Shown in pieces: positions 1 to 12,500 of a stretch of 64,000 bases of DNA (its first letter is position 1; each line of letters starts with the position of its first letter). The stretch spans positions 62,001 through 126,000 of the forward strand of contig JAZKJV010009624.1 in NCBI GenBank assembly GCA_037367405.1, given 5' to 3'. This DNA is from Ottelia alismoides. Lineage: Eukaryota; Streptophyta; Magnoliopsida; Alismatales; Hydrocharitaceae. The notes under the pieces are model-generated. The model did no database searches, was not told the origin of the DNA, and saw nothing but the letters and a program-made list of their open reading frames with translations. A program made the position numbers and the translations under genes.

Positions 1-1555
1 GATTTTAGGTTAATCCGTGTCCAATCCGTACTTAACGGGTTTTAACTTTTTCTAATACGATCCAATCTATTGAAATTATAAATCCAATCCAATCCAATCC
101 ACCGGATTACGGATTGGATTGGACCGGATTTTTAATACTTACATTTTTTCACCACATAAACTAGGATCGAGTTCTTAGAACACTAAACCTTGCCATTTGA
201 TTCACGATTCTAAATTTGATAATACAAATAAATATAAAGAAAACAATATTTAATTTTTGATAAAGAAAAGAATATGTATATGTTATGGATTTAGTATGAA
301 AAATGATTGCTTAAATAAATAACATACCTGTAATATGTAGAACTGTAGAAGTATCTTGTTGACTTTCAATAAAATTGCAAGTATGTGTAATCGATTAGGA
401 AATATAACTAACCTACAAGAAATAAAAATGTTGAAAAATAAAATAAAATGTGTCGAGTGGTTGACATAGTTCCTAAATGATATAATAAAGTAGATGCTAA
501 TAAGATCAAATAGGTAAAAAAATGCTATAAATATTCAAAGGTAAAAAATTAAGATCATATATCACAATATAATTTTAAATCGAGATATTAATGAGCCATG
601 CAACTAAAGGTAAGATACACATTTCATATAACTAAAACTAGAAAATGAAACTTTGGGTTATTGCAAATATTTGTTGAAACTACATATATTTTGATCAAAT
701 GCATTATACCTGAATAAAAATAGGAGATGATTTGTGGAGGGAGATGCACCACAGCTCGACGATGATACACGAAGGAAGCGACATCACAGTGATCCTGCCG
801 CACAAGAAAGGAGGTGTCGAGTTGGTGCTGCGCCACGAGAGGTGATGCGACGCAGGCGCGTGGGAGGCACTCGTATATACTACAGGCACAAGGGAGTGGT
901 CTGCAGCAAGGGATGCAGGGAGGAGTCAGTGGTAGCGAGGTTAGCGCGCTGGCGGTGGGAGGGGTCGGTCCTGATTTAGGCGGCGGCGCAGGGCGAGCGA
1001 TGTGGCGATACAGGGCGGGAATGCGAGATTAGGGGAAAGAAAGAAGCTGTTGGTGTGAGAGGGGAGAAGAGGGGCAGGCGTCGACGACGAGAAGAAGAGA
1101 GAAGAAGGCGGCAGGTAGAAGATAGGGAGAAGGGAAATAGGAGGCGGCGGCGTGGGGGAAGGTTTAGGGTTTGGGTGAAAAAAAACGAGAGGGAGGGGAA
1201 GGGGAAATGAGAGAGAGGGAGAGAGAGAGAGAATAAGTGATGGTTTCTCATTCAAAATAAAAAAATGAATGGGTGAAATATTTGGATATTTAGAATTAAA
1301 AGAGGGCTTAAATATGTTTAACTATAAAATCTGCACTAATTGTATGGATGAAGTATTACATATAGTATTTATTTATTTGTTAACGGATTGGATCGGATCG
1401 GATTTGGGCAATGATCCAATCCATTCCATAATTTAACGGATTTTCAAAATCTCAATCCGATACAATCCATTCGCTAGATAAAATCGAACCAATCTAATCC
1501 AATAACATCGGATGGGATGGGATTGCGGATTTTATCCGATCCATGTGCAGCCCTA
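1..1555. mobile_element. Candidate hAT-like non-autonomous DNA element, right part (left end outside window)
   Basis: Both edges are rich in GGATTGGATT-type words in opposite orientations: many ATCCAATCC words at 1-135, and GGATTGGATCGGAT plus ATCCGATCC words at 1378-1550. The right edge ends in CAGCCCTA, the reverse complement of a TAGGG-type hAT terminus. The matching left terminus is not in the window, so the element is incomplete here. The interior is AT-rich (140-690) except for a GC-rich block at about 730-1200. That block has proline/serine-rich frames that look like low complexity, not protein. A captured GC-rich gene piece is possible. The family assignment is a guess. Confidence 0.3.
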
Positions 1556-2745
1556 AGTTATCCCATCTTTATTTTGGATAACAAGCTTTATTTTGGATAA
1601 CAAGCATTAATGAGCTTAATCTTCTAGTGCTGCATTCGAATCACTTCTACTGATCACCGTCAGAAGTTGGAGCCTAGTGAGGAGAAATTGGGATAGTGCT
1701 ATCCACAGTTCATATCCTCTAAAAAAAGGGGGGGAGGGGACACCACCGACAGATTTCTTCACATGCTCGATATCCTATCCTTGTCCACACATTTCAAACC
1801 TTTCTTATATTATATTATATTAGTACGTGTTGCTGTTGGACCTTTCTGATATTTAATGTCACGTGATGGGACCAGAGAAAGCACATGCAGTTGCTTTTCT
1901 CCGGGGACGATGATATTTACTTTCAAGGAATTTAAAAACCATAGGGACAATTGTCATCTTGCCCCTGAACTTTCAAATCGAAGTTCGTTGCCCCGCCCTC
2001 CCTAGACGGGAAGCTAGGGCTCTTTTTTTTGCGATAGAAGTTTTCGATGATGAAAGCATGCATTCCAAACCCGCTTGATCTAACAATCTCTCCGTACATT
2101 TGATGAATTCATATAGGCTTCGTTCTTCGATTGTAGATGTAAGGGAAATCCTTGTTTGGGTCGAGAGATGGTTATACAATCTGATGTAGATTATCAACAT
2201 CGATCGTCGCATGTTCAAGGAGGAGAGGAAGAGAGGAAGAGATTTCTCTTCGCTTCTCCTCTTGTTCCATGTGGTTGGGGATCCTCATGCAATCACTCTT
2301 GAATTTGCAAAATTAATAGGTTATATTTTTAATGAATTAAATATTCAAGGTCATTCGTAATAAATTCATTTTTAATTCAAAAATTTGCAAACTTTTACCT
2401 AGGTGTAATTCATTGTATTACATTTACTCTCCAAATCTGTTTTAAATCCATTCCATGTAATCCTTAAATCACTAAAAAAAATCAAGGAATAAGTTGCATT
2501 TTCTATTAGTGCATATTAAATATTTGAAATCTGAAAAAAGTTTCTTTCGTGTAGTATTTGATATTCTCTACCTAGGAATAAATAGTGATTTGCAGGAAAA
2601 AAAACTGTTTTTCATGATTTTTAGGTATTTCGGATCTTAAATACTGCAATGAACCTTGTTTTGATGATAAATTATTTTCCTTTATTATTTGAATTTTTAC
2701 CAGTTGTGTCCTTCTAAGATATTACAATATCAATTATGTCCCTCT
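1556..2745. other. Intergenic DNA, no gene recognised
   Basis: AT-rich sequence. I see only a 19-bp direct duplication around TTTATTTTGGATAACAAGC at about 1567-1605 and poly-A/T runs. The open frame on the - strand at 1973-2218 has no recognisable motif and looks like chance. Confidence 0.6.
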
Positions 2746-2751
2746 TTTTTT

Positions 2752-2872
2752 TACAATATCAGTTGTGCCTCCGATTTCTTGCACTTTTATCATTTGTGCC
2801 TATGATCAAAAGGACACAAATGATAACAGTGCAAAAAATTGGGGGCACAACTGATATTTGCAAAATAGAAAA
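2752..2872. repeat. Foldback (inverted-repeat) MITE-like sequence
   Basis: The left arm contains ATATCAGTTGTGCC and TTATCATTTGTGCC. The right arm contains the reverse complements GACACAAATGATAA and GGCACAACTGATAT. The arms are about 50 bp with a loop of about 10 bp. No protein is encoded. The same style of foldback, with alternating TGTGCC and TATGTCC words, recurs at 57505-57762 and in decayed form at 13840-14075. Confidence 0.6.
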
Positions 2873-3049
2873 TGTATCTTAAATCTACATTAAAAATGAT
2901 CAAAAATACTTTAGGATGATTTTATTTATCGTGAACCCAAAAATATTTTTATTGTTTCTTGATTGTCCCCATTTGGCACCGTTATTCGTTACCCCACGTG
3001 CTTCTCGAAAAAAATGTAGTAGATTGAAAACCCGCGAATAGTTGAGGGG

Positions 3050-3581
3050 TGATATTAAGAATTTACCCTTATCTTCTTAAACCCAGGAGGGCTTTCACAG
3101 AGCTGCAACGCCACCAATAGCGAGGTGAGAGAGAGAGAGAGAGCGCTCGCCACTCACCAATCATCTCCTTCTCGCCCTCTGCATCATCTTTGGTATGCAT
3201 TATATCTCCTCATCTCTCCATCCTCTGTTCTTGCTGAGACGATCTTGTTACTCATACGAGATCAAGTTCATGTTTTCTCTCCTGGATTTTTTGGTGGTTT
3301 TTTTTGCACGATCCGCACTGTAGGGTTCCTGTTCTTGAGCATACACTTCGCCACATTTGCTGTTTTATGGTAGCATGTAACATTGAATGCTGTAAACCTT
3401 AGATTTAGTGAACCTTCCGGCAATTATTGCCATATATTTTCTTATTATCAGGTGTCTGTTCTCTGCTTCTGCCTCCAAGTTGCCATTTTTTATCGATCGG
3501 ATAGATTGGTCACATTCCCACCAAAACCTATACCTTGGATGCGATTATCTAAATCCGCAGTGTTTGTTTGGCAGTTGAAAG
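3050..3581 (+). promoter_or_regulatory. 5' leader of the GH3 gene with a probable 5'-UTR intron
   Basis: A GA microsatellite (3125-3145) and CT-rich leader precede the gene. A donor-like G|GTATGC lies at 3193. An acceptor GTTTGGCAG ends at 3574, seven bases before the chosen ATG, so an intron of about 380 bp within the 5' UTR is likely. No clear TATA box was found. The intron is inferred from splice consensus only. Confidence 0.45.
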
Positions 3582-6500
3582 ATGGGGACTTTGAGGAGAG
3601 CTTTGGTGCTTCTGTTGGTGTTGTTCTGCATGGGAAGAACCGGGGACGCGCAGTATGCGAAGTACAAAGATCCCAAGCAGCCCCTCAACGTTCGAATCAA
3701 CGATCTGCTGGGGCGCATGACTCTTGCTGAGAAGATCGGTCAGATGTCGCAGATCGAGCGCAGTGTCGCCTCTGCGGATGTGATGAAGAACTACTTTATA
3801 GGTAAACATGGTGGTGATCAGAGTTAATTTGGTTTGATTTGGATGAACCTATAATCCAGTTTCAATTTACTCTCTCCATATTACAGTAAGTACAGATTCT
3901 GTTCATCCTTGATGGTGATCTATAAATTTGTCAAATTTCTTGTAGATTTGTAATTCTATGTTTATTCTTCTTTAAACTGCTATCTACTGCTGATAATTTT
4001 TGCTAGTACATTCTTAAAAATATAGAAAATCATGTGTTAAACCATGAATTACTTTGTTGGGAACGTATCCAATCAAGAAAACACTAGTAAAACATCGATA
4101 AACAAGGGACATACGCACAGAAGTACACCATAAGGATTTACAATGGTTCGGCAATGTACGTATGGTTTCTGTTTAGATCAGTCCCTCTTGTGTTTCTATT
4201 CTCGAAATAGTTCTAGAGACGCAATGAATGGAAGGCATCAATCTTAGAATAAAGATTACATGGAGGGCTATGTGTAATTATTGATATAATTTCAGTATAT
4301 AAAAAAAGTATGAGATTATATGCCACCAATTAGTCTTCACAGGACAAAAATTAATACTTTTATTATCCATCTTGTATATATCACAAGGAATATAAGCAGT
4401 TGTAACATGATGAACAGGGGCGTTATATGCACCCGAGTTGCATACTCCTTAGTCCTTATCCTATTATTATAATTTGGCAGATTGGTTAATAGAAAATATT
4501 GAAGCAACTCTTTATTGTTTTATTGTTGGTTTTCTCCTGTGGTCTGATTAGTACTGTTGATTAGTACTGTATATGCTTTGGGTCAACTTTGTCAATTGTT
4601 TTAATACACAACGAGTGTTTGATAATGAAGGGTTGGTGTGAGCTGTGGAGTTAGTAACTTGTTGAACCACTATAAATCTTTGTTCACTTGTGTATTCGTG
4701 TGTTCTTTCTGTTAGAAATTTTAATCAATTAAAACACTGCTAATTATCCTTGGAGTATTGTTCTTGTTAAATCATTAATCCAAATAATTAAAAACTTACT
4801 TGAATCCATTATTGCAGATTGTTCTTCAACAAACCCCTCCAGGCAATAGTTTTCCAAGAGAGAGAGAGAGATAGTAACCGCCTATGTTTTCTCGGGTGAG
4901 AATGAGAAAACCGACGCATCCCACTTCCCTTGGGGACCATAACCCCTGCCTAAATATAGTAGGTTGACAATTTGTTATTCCACCCATCAAGGAATATACA
5001 AACAATCGAAGGGTATCCACGCATTTTCTACCATACAATAGTGATGCAATTATGGCCTTTTATTTTAATAGATCACCTCATATTTGCCAATATATTTAAG
5101 ATAGCAAACAAATGTGAATTAGGAATGATTTATGTAGGCCCATAAAAAATCTCCCACTTGGGCCACATGGATCATGTCATGAACTAATTCACCTTTTACT
5201 TTATGAGCTCAATACCGCTATCTCATAAACATCATCTTCACCAGTCTTGTCCATGACTCTATTGATATAGGATTAAAGAGGTCTTCGTCATCTTATCTTT
5301 GTGATTAGACCTACAATAACCACATATATAAATATAACCAATGACATAGATCAAGTATAGTTGCGTAGCATGGAAATTGCATGTAAATGTGATCTAAACC
5401 ATGCCTATTTTCAACTGGTCCGAATATAGTTTCCCAATTTGATACATACTTATTAGTTCAGAATTACAATAATAAAAGCTTTTATTCTGCAGAAATAAAA
5501 TATGTCCAAAATACAAAGGCACTAAAGAACAACTCCCACTAAACCAAAGCATCATTTAGTGGTAGAACACCCATATGTTCAACATGTTCATGAAAGACCT
5601 TAGGCGGTAGTCCTTTTGTAAGTGGATCCGCAACCATAAGGTTTGTTCCAATGTGCTCTATAGAAACTTGACCATTCTGAACTCTTTCCTTAACAACCAA
5701 GAACTTAAGATGTGCTTTGACTTTGACGAACTTCTATTGTTGTTGGAATATAACACCGTTGATTGGTTGTCACATAATACCTTTAATGGTCTTTCAATTT
5801 TATCAAGAATGCGCAGACCTGTGATAAAATTCCTTATCCATATTGCATGATTCGTCGCCTCATAACAAGCTATAAATTCTGCTGACATTGTTGAAGTGGC
5901 TATTATTGATTGTTTAGCACTCCTCCATGAAACAACTCCTCCAGCTTGAAGAAAAATATAGCCCGAAGTGGATCTACGACTATCCTGGCATCCAACGAAG
6001 TCAGAATCTGAGTATCCAATGATCTCTAATTGATCTGACCTCCTGTATGTGAGCATGAAATCTTTTGTTCTTTGTAGGTATCGCATCACCCTCTTGGCCG
6101 CCTTCCAATGATCTAGCCCAGGGTTGCTTAAATATCTGCCCAACATTCCAACAATGTATGCAATATCTGGACGAGTACAAACTTGAGCATACATCAAACT
6201 TCCCACAACTGATGCATATGGAATACTTCTCATTTCATTAGCTTCAACTTGATTCTTAGGGCATTGAGTGAGACTAAACTTGTCTCCCTTAGATACTAGG
6301 GTATCACCTGGCTTACACGGATTCATCCTGTATTTTTGGAGAACCTTTTCAATATAGTTCTTTTGTGATAATCCAAAAATATATTGAGAACGATCTCTAT
6401 ATATTTGGATTCCTAATACAAAAGAAGCATCCCCAAGATCCTTCATTTCAAAATATTTTGAAAGAAATCTCTTAGTTTCTTGTAATAACCCAAGATGATT

Positions 6501-9500
6501 GCATGCAAGTAATATGTCATCAACATATAAAACCAGGAAAATATATTTTCCCATAGGAAACTTTTGGTATATGCATTCATACGTCACATTAGCCTCGAAA
6601 CCAAATGAGATAACAACTTGATGAAATTTATGATACCATTGGCGTGAAGCTTGCTTGAGTCCATAAATAGATTTCTTTAATTTGCAAACCATTTCTTTTG
6701 AATCTCCTAATTCAAAACTTTCTGGTTGCTCCATATAAATTGTTTCATTAATGTCACCATTAAGAAATGCAGTTTTAACATCCATTTGATGTAACTCAAG
6801 ATCAAAATGACTACCAATGACATTATGGCTCTAAAAGAATCCTTTGATGAAACTGGAGAGAAAGTTTCAGTGTAGTCAATGCCTGTTTTTTGATTGAAGC
6901 CTTTGGCAACAAGACGTGCTTTATATTTTTCTATATTACCCATTGAATCTCTTTTGATCTTGTAGATCCATTTACATCCAACGGGTTTTACACTTGTAGG
7001 TAAAAAAATGTACTAAGCCTTCTCCCACTATAAGTAGGGTCGGCTGCATGGATTCTTGCTCAAATCCATGTTGAAAGATTCGACTATTTTTTACACTGGC
7101 CGTCGACTACCTAATGCAACCACTGCAAAAGTAGGATTTGAACCCTGGTCTTTTGTGTGGTGGATACACTGTACTACCACTAGACCATTAAGTGGGTACA
7201 CCTGTAGGTAACGGGACAATTTCCCATACATCATTATCGCTCATTGACTTCATTTCTTCATTCATGGCATCAATCTACATTGGAGATTTAGAACTTTGCA
7301 TAGCTTGTTGGAAGGTAATTGGGTCATCTTCCAATAAACCATCCTCATGTTCTTGGATAAACACAATATAATCATTTGAAATTGCATTTCTCCTTTCTCT
7401 AGTGGACCTTCTCAGAGGCACTTGAACCTGATTTTCTTGAGGTTGTTGGGTTTGTATAATGTGAGGTTGTTCGACATTATTTTCATCCATGTCCATAAGT
7501 TGAACAATAATGGGAATTAGAACTTGATCATAAACATTGGAATCTTTAGGAGAAGAATCAAGTTCTTCAAAAGTAATTTCTCTCACATTATTATCACCAC
7601 CCAAACCAACATCCTCAAAGAAATAAGCATTTCTTGTTTCAAATATGGACTTGGTCTTGGGATCAAAAAACTTATAACCTTTAGACCGTTCAGAGTACCC
7701 AACAAAATGACAAGTAACAGTTTTAGAGTCCAATTTCTTCTCATATGGCTTATATGGCCTTGCCTCAGCTAGACATCCCCATATATGAAGGTGTCTAAGG
7801 CTGGATATTTTACCCGTCCATAGTTCATATGTGGTTTTTGGTACTGCTTTTGTCGGCACTCTATTTAGAATGTAAGCTGTTGTCTTTAATGCTTCTCCCC
7901 ACAAAGACTCTGGTAAGATTGAATGACTAATCATACTCCTTACCATATCTTTTAATGTTCTATTTCGTCTCTCAGCAATACCATTCATGCTAGGAGTACC
8001 TGGCATTGTATACTGAGGAACAATGCCACATTCCTTAAGAAAAGAAGCAAAAGGCCCTGGACGTTGTTCACCTGAACCATCATATTTACCATAGTATTCT
8101 CTACCACGGTCAGATCGAACAACCTTAATCCTTTTTTGAAGTTGATTTTCTACTTCAGCCTTAAATGACTTAAATACGTCCAAAGATTGAGATTTTTCGT
8201 GTATTAGATATAGGTACCCGTATCTGGAGTAATCGTCTATGAAGTAATGAAATATTGTTGTCCATTCCAAGAAGCTGTAGGGAATGGTCCACAAATATCT
8301 GTATGAATTAGTTCTAAGACGTTTGAAGTTCTAACGGTACCTAATTTTCCTTTGTTTGTTCTTTTCCCTTTTAAACATTCAATACAGACATCAAAATTTG
8401 AGTAATAAAGGGAGTCAAGAATTCCTATTTACACAAGTCGATCTATCCTTTGTTTGGATATATGACCTAAGCGCATGTTCCATAATACACCTGAATTCTA
8501 TTTAGTTAATTTACGCTTTGTACCACATGAATTGACATGCAAGGTTTCAAGGTTTGGAGAAGTTGTGTGAATTAAATATAGATTATCAAAAATAGATAAA
8601 GAACCAGTACCTACCAAATTGGAATTAAGAAACAACTTCAACTTTCCGTTTCCAAAAGAACATTCATAACCCAATTTGTCCAACAAATAAACGGAAATTA
8701 AGTTCCTTCGAAAAGATGGAACTACAAAAGTCTGTTTCAAATCCAAAAAACAACCAGTACTTAATGATAATCGAAAATCCGCAACAACTTCAACTTCCAC
8801 GGTCCTTCCATTGCCCACATAGATGTTTTTTTCAGCATCACTTGGCATTTAGCAATTTTGGGAGCCCTGCATAGATACACTTATGTGAATAGCAGTACCA
8901 GAGTCCACCCACCAGATGTGGTTAGGTACAGAAGTCAAATTAACCTCAGAACAAACTAAAGCAAGAGATGTACCTTTCTTTTCACGCCATGCATAATACT
9001 TGGTACAATCTTTCTTCACATGACTTTCACCTTTGCAAAAGAAACAAGTTTGTTTATTGTCCTTAGGTTTCCTTTGATTTCCTTTAGGAAAGGATTCTTT
9101 AGCAGCTTCCTTTGTCCATTTCCTTTTCTTGAACTTTGGACTAGTAACCAAATAAGCACTTTCAGTTCTATCTTGCTTCATTCTCTCTTCCTCTTGCACA
9201 CAATGAGAGATGAGCTCATTAAGAGTCCATTTCTCTTTTTTTTTTGGCAATTGTAACTTATCTTGAATTGACTGAATTGCATTGGAAGAGATATTAACAC
9301 TAAGTGTACGAGCAGATCATCCGATAACTCCAACTTTAGTGCCTTCAATTTCGATGCAAGATGGGACATTTCCATAATATGCTCCCTTATATTCCATGTG
9401 GCTTTATACTTTATTGAAACAAGTTTCCCAAGGAGGGTGCTTGTCTCAGCCTTTTCATTTTTTGCAAAACTCTTTTCTATTTCCTCAAGGAACTTGATGG

Positions 9501-12500
9501 CACTAGTCTCCTCAAAAATAGCACCTCTGAAGTTTTCTGGGATTGCACGCTTCATGATCATTAGACACATACGATTGGAACGTTCCCATCTCTCAAAGTT
9601 CCTTTTATCTTCAATGGAACTTTCAGATGTAAGAGGAGATGGTTGTTCCTCCCTAAGTGCAAGGGAATAGAATTAACATTGGCGGAAATTGCTGAAGCAG
9701 AGGAGTTAACTACACAAGAATAAATATAAAATAAAAACTCTTAATCAATGCTCATATACAAGTATAAAAAAAGGTAAGAGGGAAACTCCCAACATAAAAA
9801 ATACATAACACAACAATGATACATGTCTTTGGACATAGGTATCAATTTGTAAATGGTACTCTTATCAATTAATGATTTAAATATCAATGATTTTTCTTTT
9901 TGTTCGTTAGAAAATAGATTTATCTTTGGATAAACCTATATCTAAAACAGTAACCGTAAAATCATAGATGTTTAATCATTGTAAAAACATACATATACAT
10001 GCAGTGGTAGAAATCTTTCTTTGGTTTGATTGCTATCCAAATGAACATCACGCATACTTTATGTATATCATAATGTACATGTTGTTTGCTTTGGCAAATC
10101 TCACATACATTAAATATACAAATCCAAAAAAGGCAACCAAAAACAACATTCAATCCATAATTATATTGCATACATGATGTGCGTGAATAAGAAACTCAAA
10201 CTCACGTTTTCTTAAGGAGAAAAAAGGAAAGTAGTTATTGTGTGCATGTTGGAATCAATTTCCAAAACAAAAAAAATGGCACATATTACAAGTGAGTAAT
10301 CACTTGGCAAAGATTAAAAAAAATGTCAACAAGAAATAGTTAACATAATATCTATGAAGCATATTAACGCATAACAATTTCTGTTTCACTCTAAAATCCA
10401 AATACATAAATTCCCAAGATTTGTATCCGGAGAGAAGAAAAAAAACATCTTGATAGCGGAAGCAATGATGTCTACATCATTTTTTTAAAAAAAGAGATCT
10501 TAAGAAGTTGAACAAAAAAAATTCTCTCCTTGGAAAAAAGAATAATGATTTAACAAAATACAGTGGCTCTGGTACCACTTGTTAGAAATTTTAATCAAGG
10601 AAAACACTGCTCATTATCCTTGGAGTATTGTTCTTGTTAAATCATTAATCCAAATAATTAAAAACTTACTTGAATCCATTATTGCATATTGTTCTTCAAC
10701 AAACCCCTCCAGGCAATAGTTTTCCGAGAGAGAGAGAGAGTAACCGCCTATGTTTTCTCGGATGGGAATGAGAAAATCTACACATCCCACTTCCCTTGGG
10801 GACCATAACCCCTGCCTAAATATAGTAGGTTGACAATTTGTTATTCCACCCATCAAGGAATATACAAACAATCAAAGGGTATCCACGCATTTTCTACCAT
10901 ACAATAGTGATGCAATTATGACCTTTTATTTTAATAGATCACCTCATATTTGTCAATATATTTAAGATAGCAAACAAACGTGAATTAGGAATGATTTATG
11001 TAGGCCCATCAAATTATTTCTAACACTTTCTTCTTGTGTTTGTCGATCGGATCCCTTCTGAACAGACGATATAATATGTTGTTGTATTGCAGGTAGTATA
11101 CTGAGTGGGGGAGGCAGTGTTCCTGTGCAGAAGGCCACTCCTCAGGACTGGGTGAACATGGTGAACGAATTCCAGAAGGGCGCTCTATCCACACGCCTCG
11201 GGATCCCGTTCATCTACGGAATCGACGCCGTCCACGGCCATAACAACGTCTATAAAGCCACGATCTTCCCTCACAACGTCGGGCTTGGATCCACCAGGCA
11301 ATATCCTTGACCCAACTCCCTTTGAGCTCTTTCAGATGATGCTAAATCTTGCATTGCCCACCACAGGGATACGGAGCTCGTGAAGAGGATCGGTGCTGCA
11401 ACCGCGCTCGAAGTTCGATCGACAGGCATCCCTTACGTCTTCGCACCTTGTGTAGCGGTATAATTCAAGTTTGCATTTTGTGTTCTTGTTGATTGGTTTC
11501 TTCTTAATATCTGAAAGTTCGAGCTGTATGAGCAGGTGTGCAGAGATCCGAGATGGGGGAGGTGCTACGAAAGTTACAGCGAAGATCCGAAGCTCGTTGA
11601 GGCGATGACCGCGATCATATCTGGTCTCCAAGGCGATGCGCCTGCAAATTATGGCAAAGGGACTCCTTTTGTTGGTGGCAGGTAAGAATTGCTTCTTCAT
11701 TTTCAGGAGACGATTTTGTGTGTACAATCATAGCGAATGTATCGATGACAACAGGACTAAAGTCGCGGCGTGCGCAAAGCACTACGTTGGCGATGGGGGG
11801 ACTCACGGAGGCGTGAACGAGGGCAACACGATCGTCAGCAGAGACGAGCTTCTTCGTATTCACATGGCTCCCTACTACCAGGCAGTCGTCAGGGGTGTCT
11901 CCACCGTGATGGTCTCGTTCTCAAGCTGGAACGGGATCAAGATGCACGCAAATCGCGATCTAGTCACAAACTTCCTCAAGAGAAACCTCCGCTTCAGGGT
12001 ACCTGCCTCCTGTCTTTGTTTGTTCGTAATTTGGGCTGTCAGAAAATTCTCAGGTTTCTTTCGACCTGTTTACAGGGGTTTGTGATATCTGACTGGCAAG
12101 GTATAGACAAGATCACGAATCCGCCGGGTGCGAACTACTCGTACTCTGTGCTGGCGGGCGTCAATGCGGGTGTCGACATGGTGATGATCCCGAACAACTA
12201 CCAGGACTTTGTGAAGGATCTGACCGAGCAAGTGAACAGCAAGGCCATCCCCATCAGCCGCATTAACGATGCGGTCAGGAGGATCCTCCGTGTGAAGTTC
12301 ACTCTCGGTCTCTTTGAGCATCCTTTCGCCGACATCTCTCTCGCCGATCAGCTCGGAAATCCTGTATGTCGACGATGTACTGTAGAGTTTTCGATGCCAG
12401 TTTTGTGATTCTGAACAATTTTTTTCAACAGGAACACAGGCAATTGGCCAGAGAAGCTGTGAGGAAATCTTTGGTTCTTCTCAAGAACGGGAAGTATCCG

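Larger units (their letters stand above)
4710..11025 (-). mobile_element. Ty1/Copia LTR retrotransposon inserted in GH3 intron 1
   Basis: Two LTRs of about 440 bp flank decayed gag-PR-INT-RT-RNaseH on the - strand, the Copia order. The TSD is CTTTC (4705-4709 and 11026-11030). A primer site TGGTACCAGAGCC, close to initiator tRNA-Met, lies inside the right LTR at 10565-10577. A purine tract AAGTGGGAGAT borders the left LTR. It lies antisense to the host gene. By eye the LTRs differ at about 3-4%, so the insertion is not recent. The coding region is broken by stops and shifts and by a SINE. Confidence 0.93.

Noticed and set aside
941..1255. Open frames rich in Pro/Ser/Phe on the - strand
   Set aside because: They come from GA/GGAG low-complexity DNA read backwards. 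No domain and no start context.
3383..3730. Alternative + strand frame overlapping GH3 exon 1
   Set aside because: It is out of frame with the GH3 signal peptide and catalytic domain and lies partly in the 5' UTR.
7130..7196. Possible tRNA gene (A and B boxes)
   Set aside because: No cloverleaf can be formed, and the TSD and T-tail show it is a SINE.
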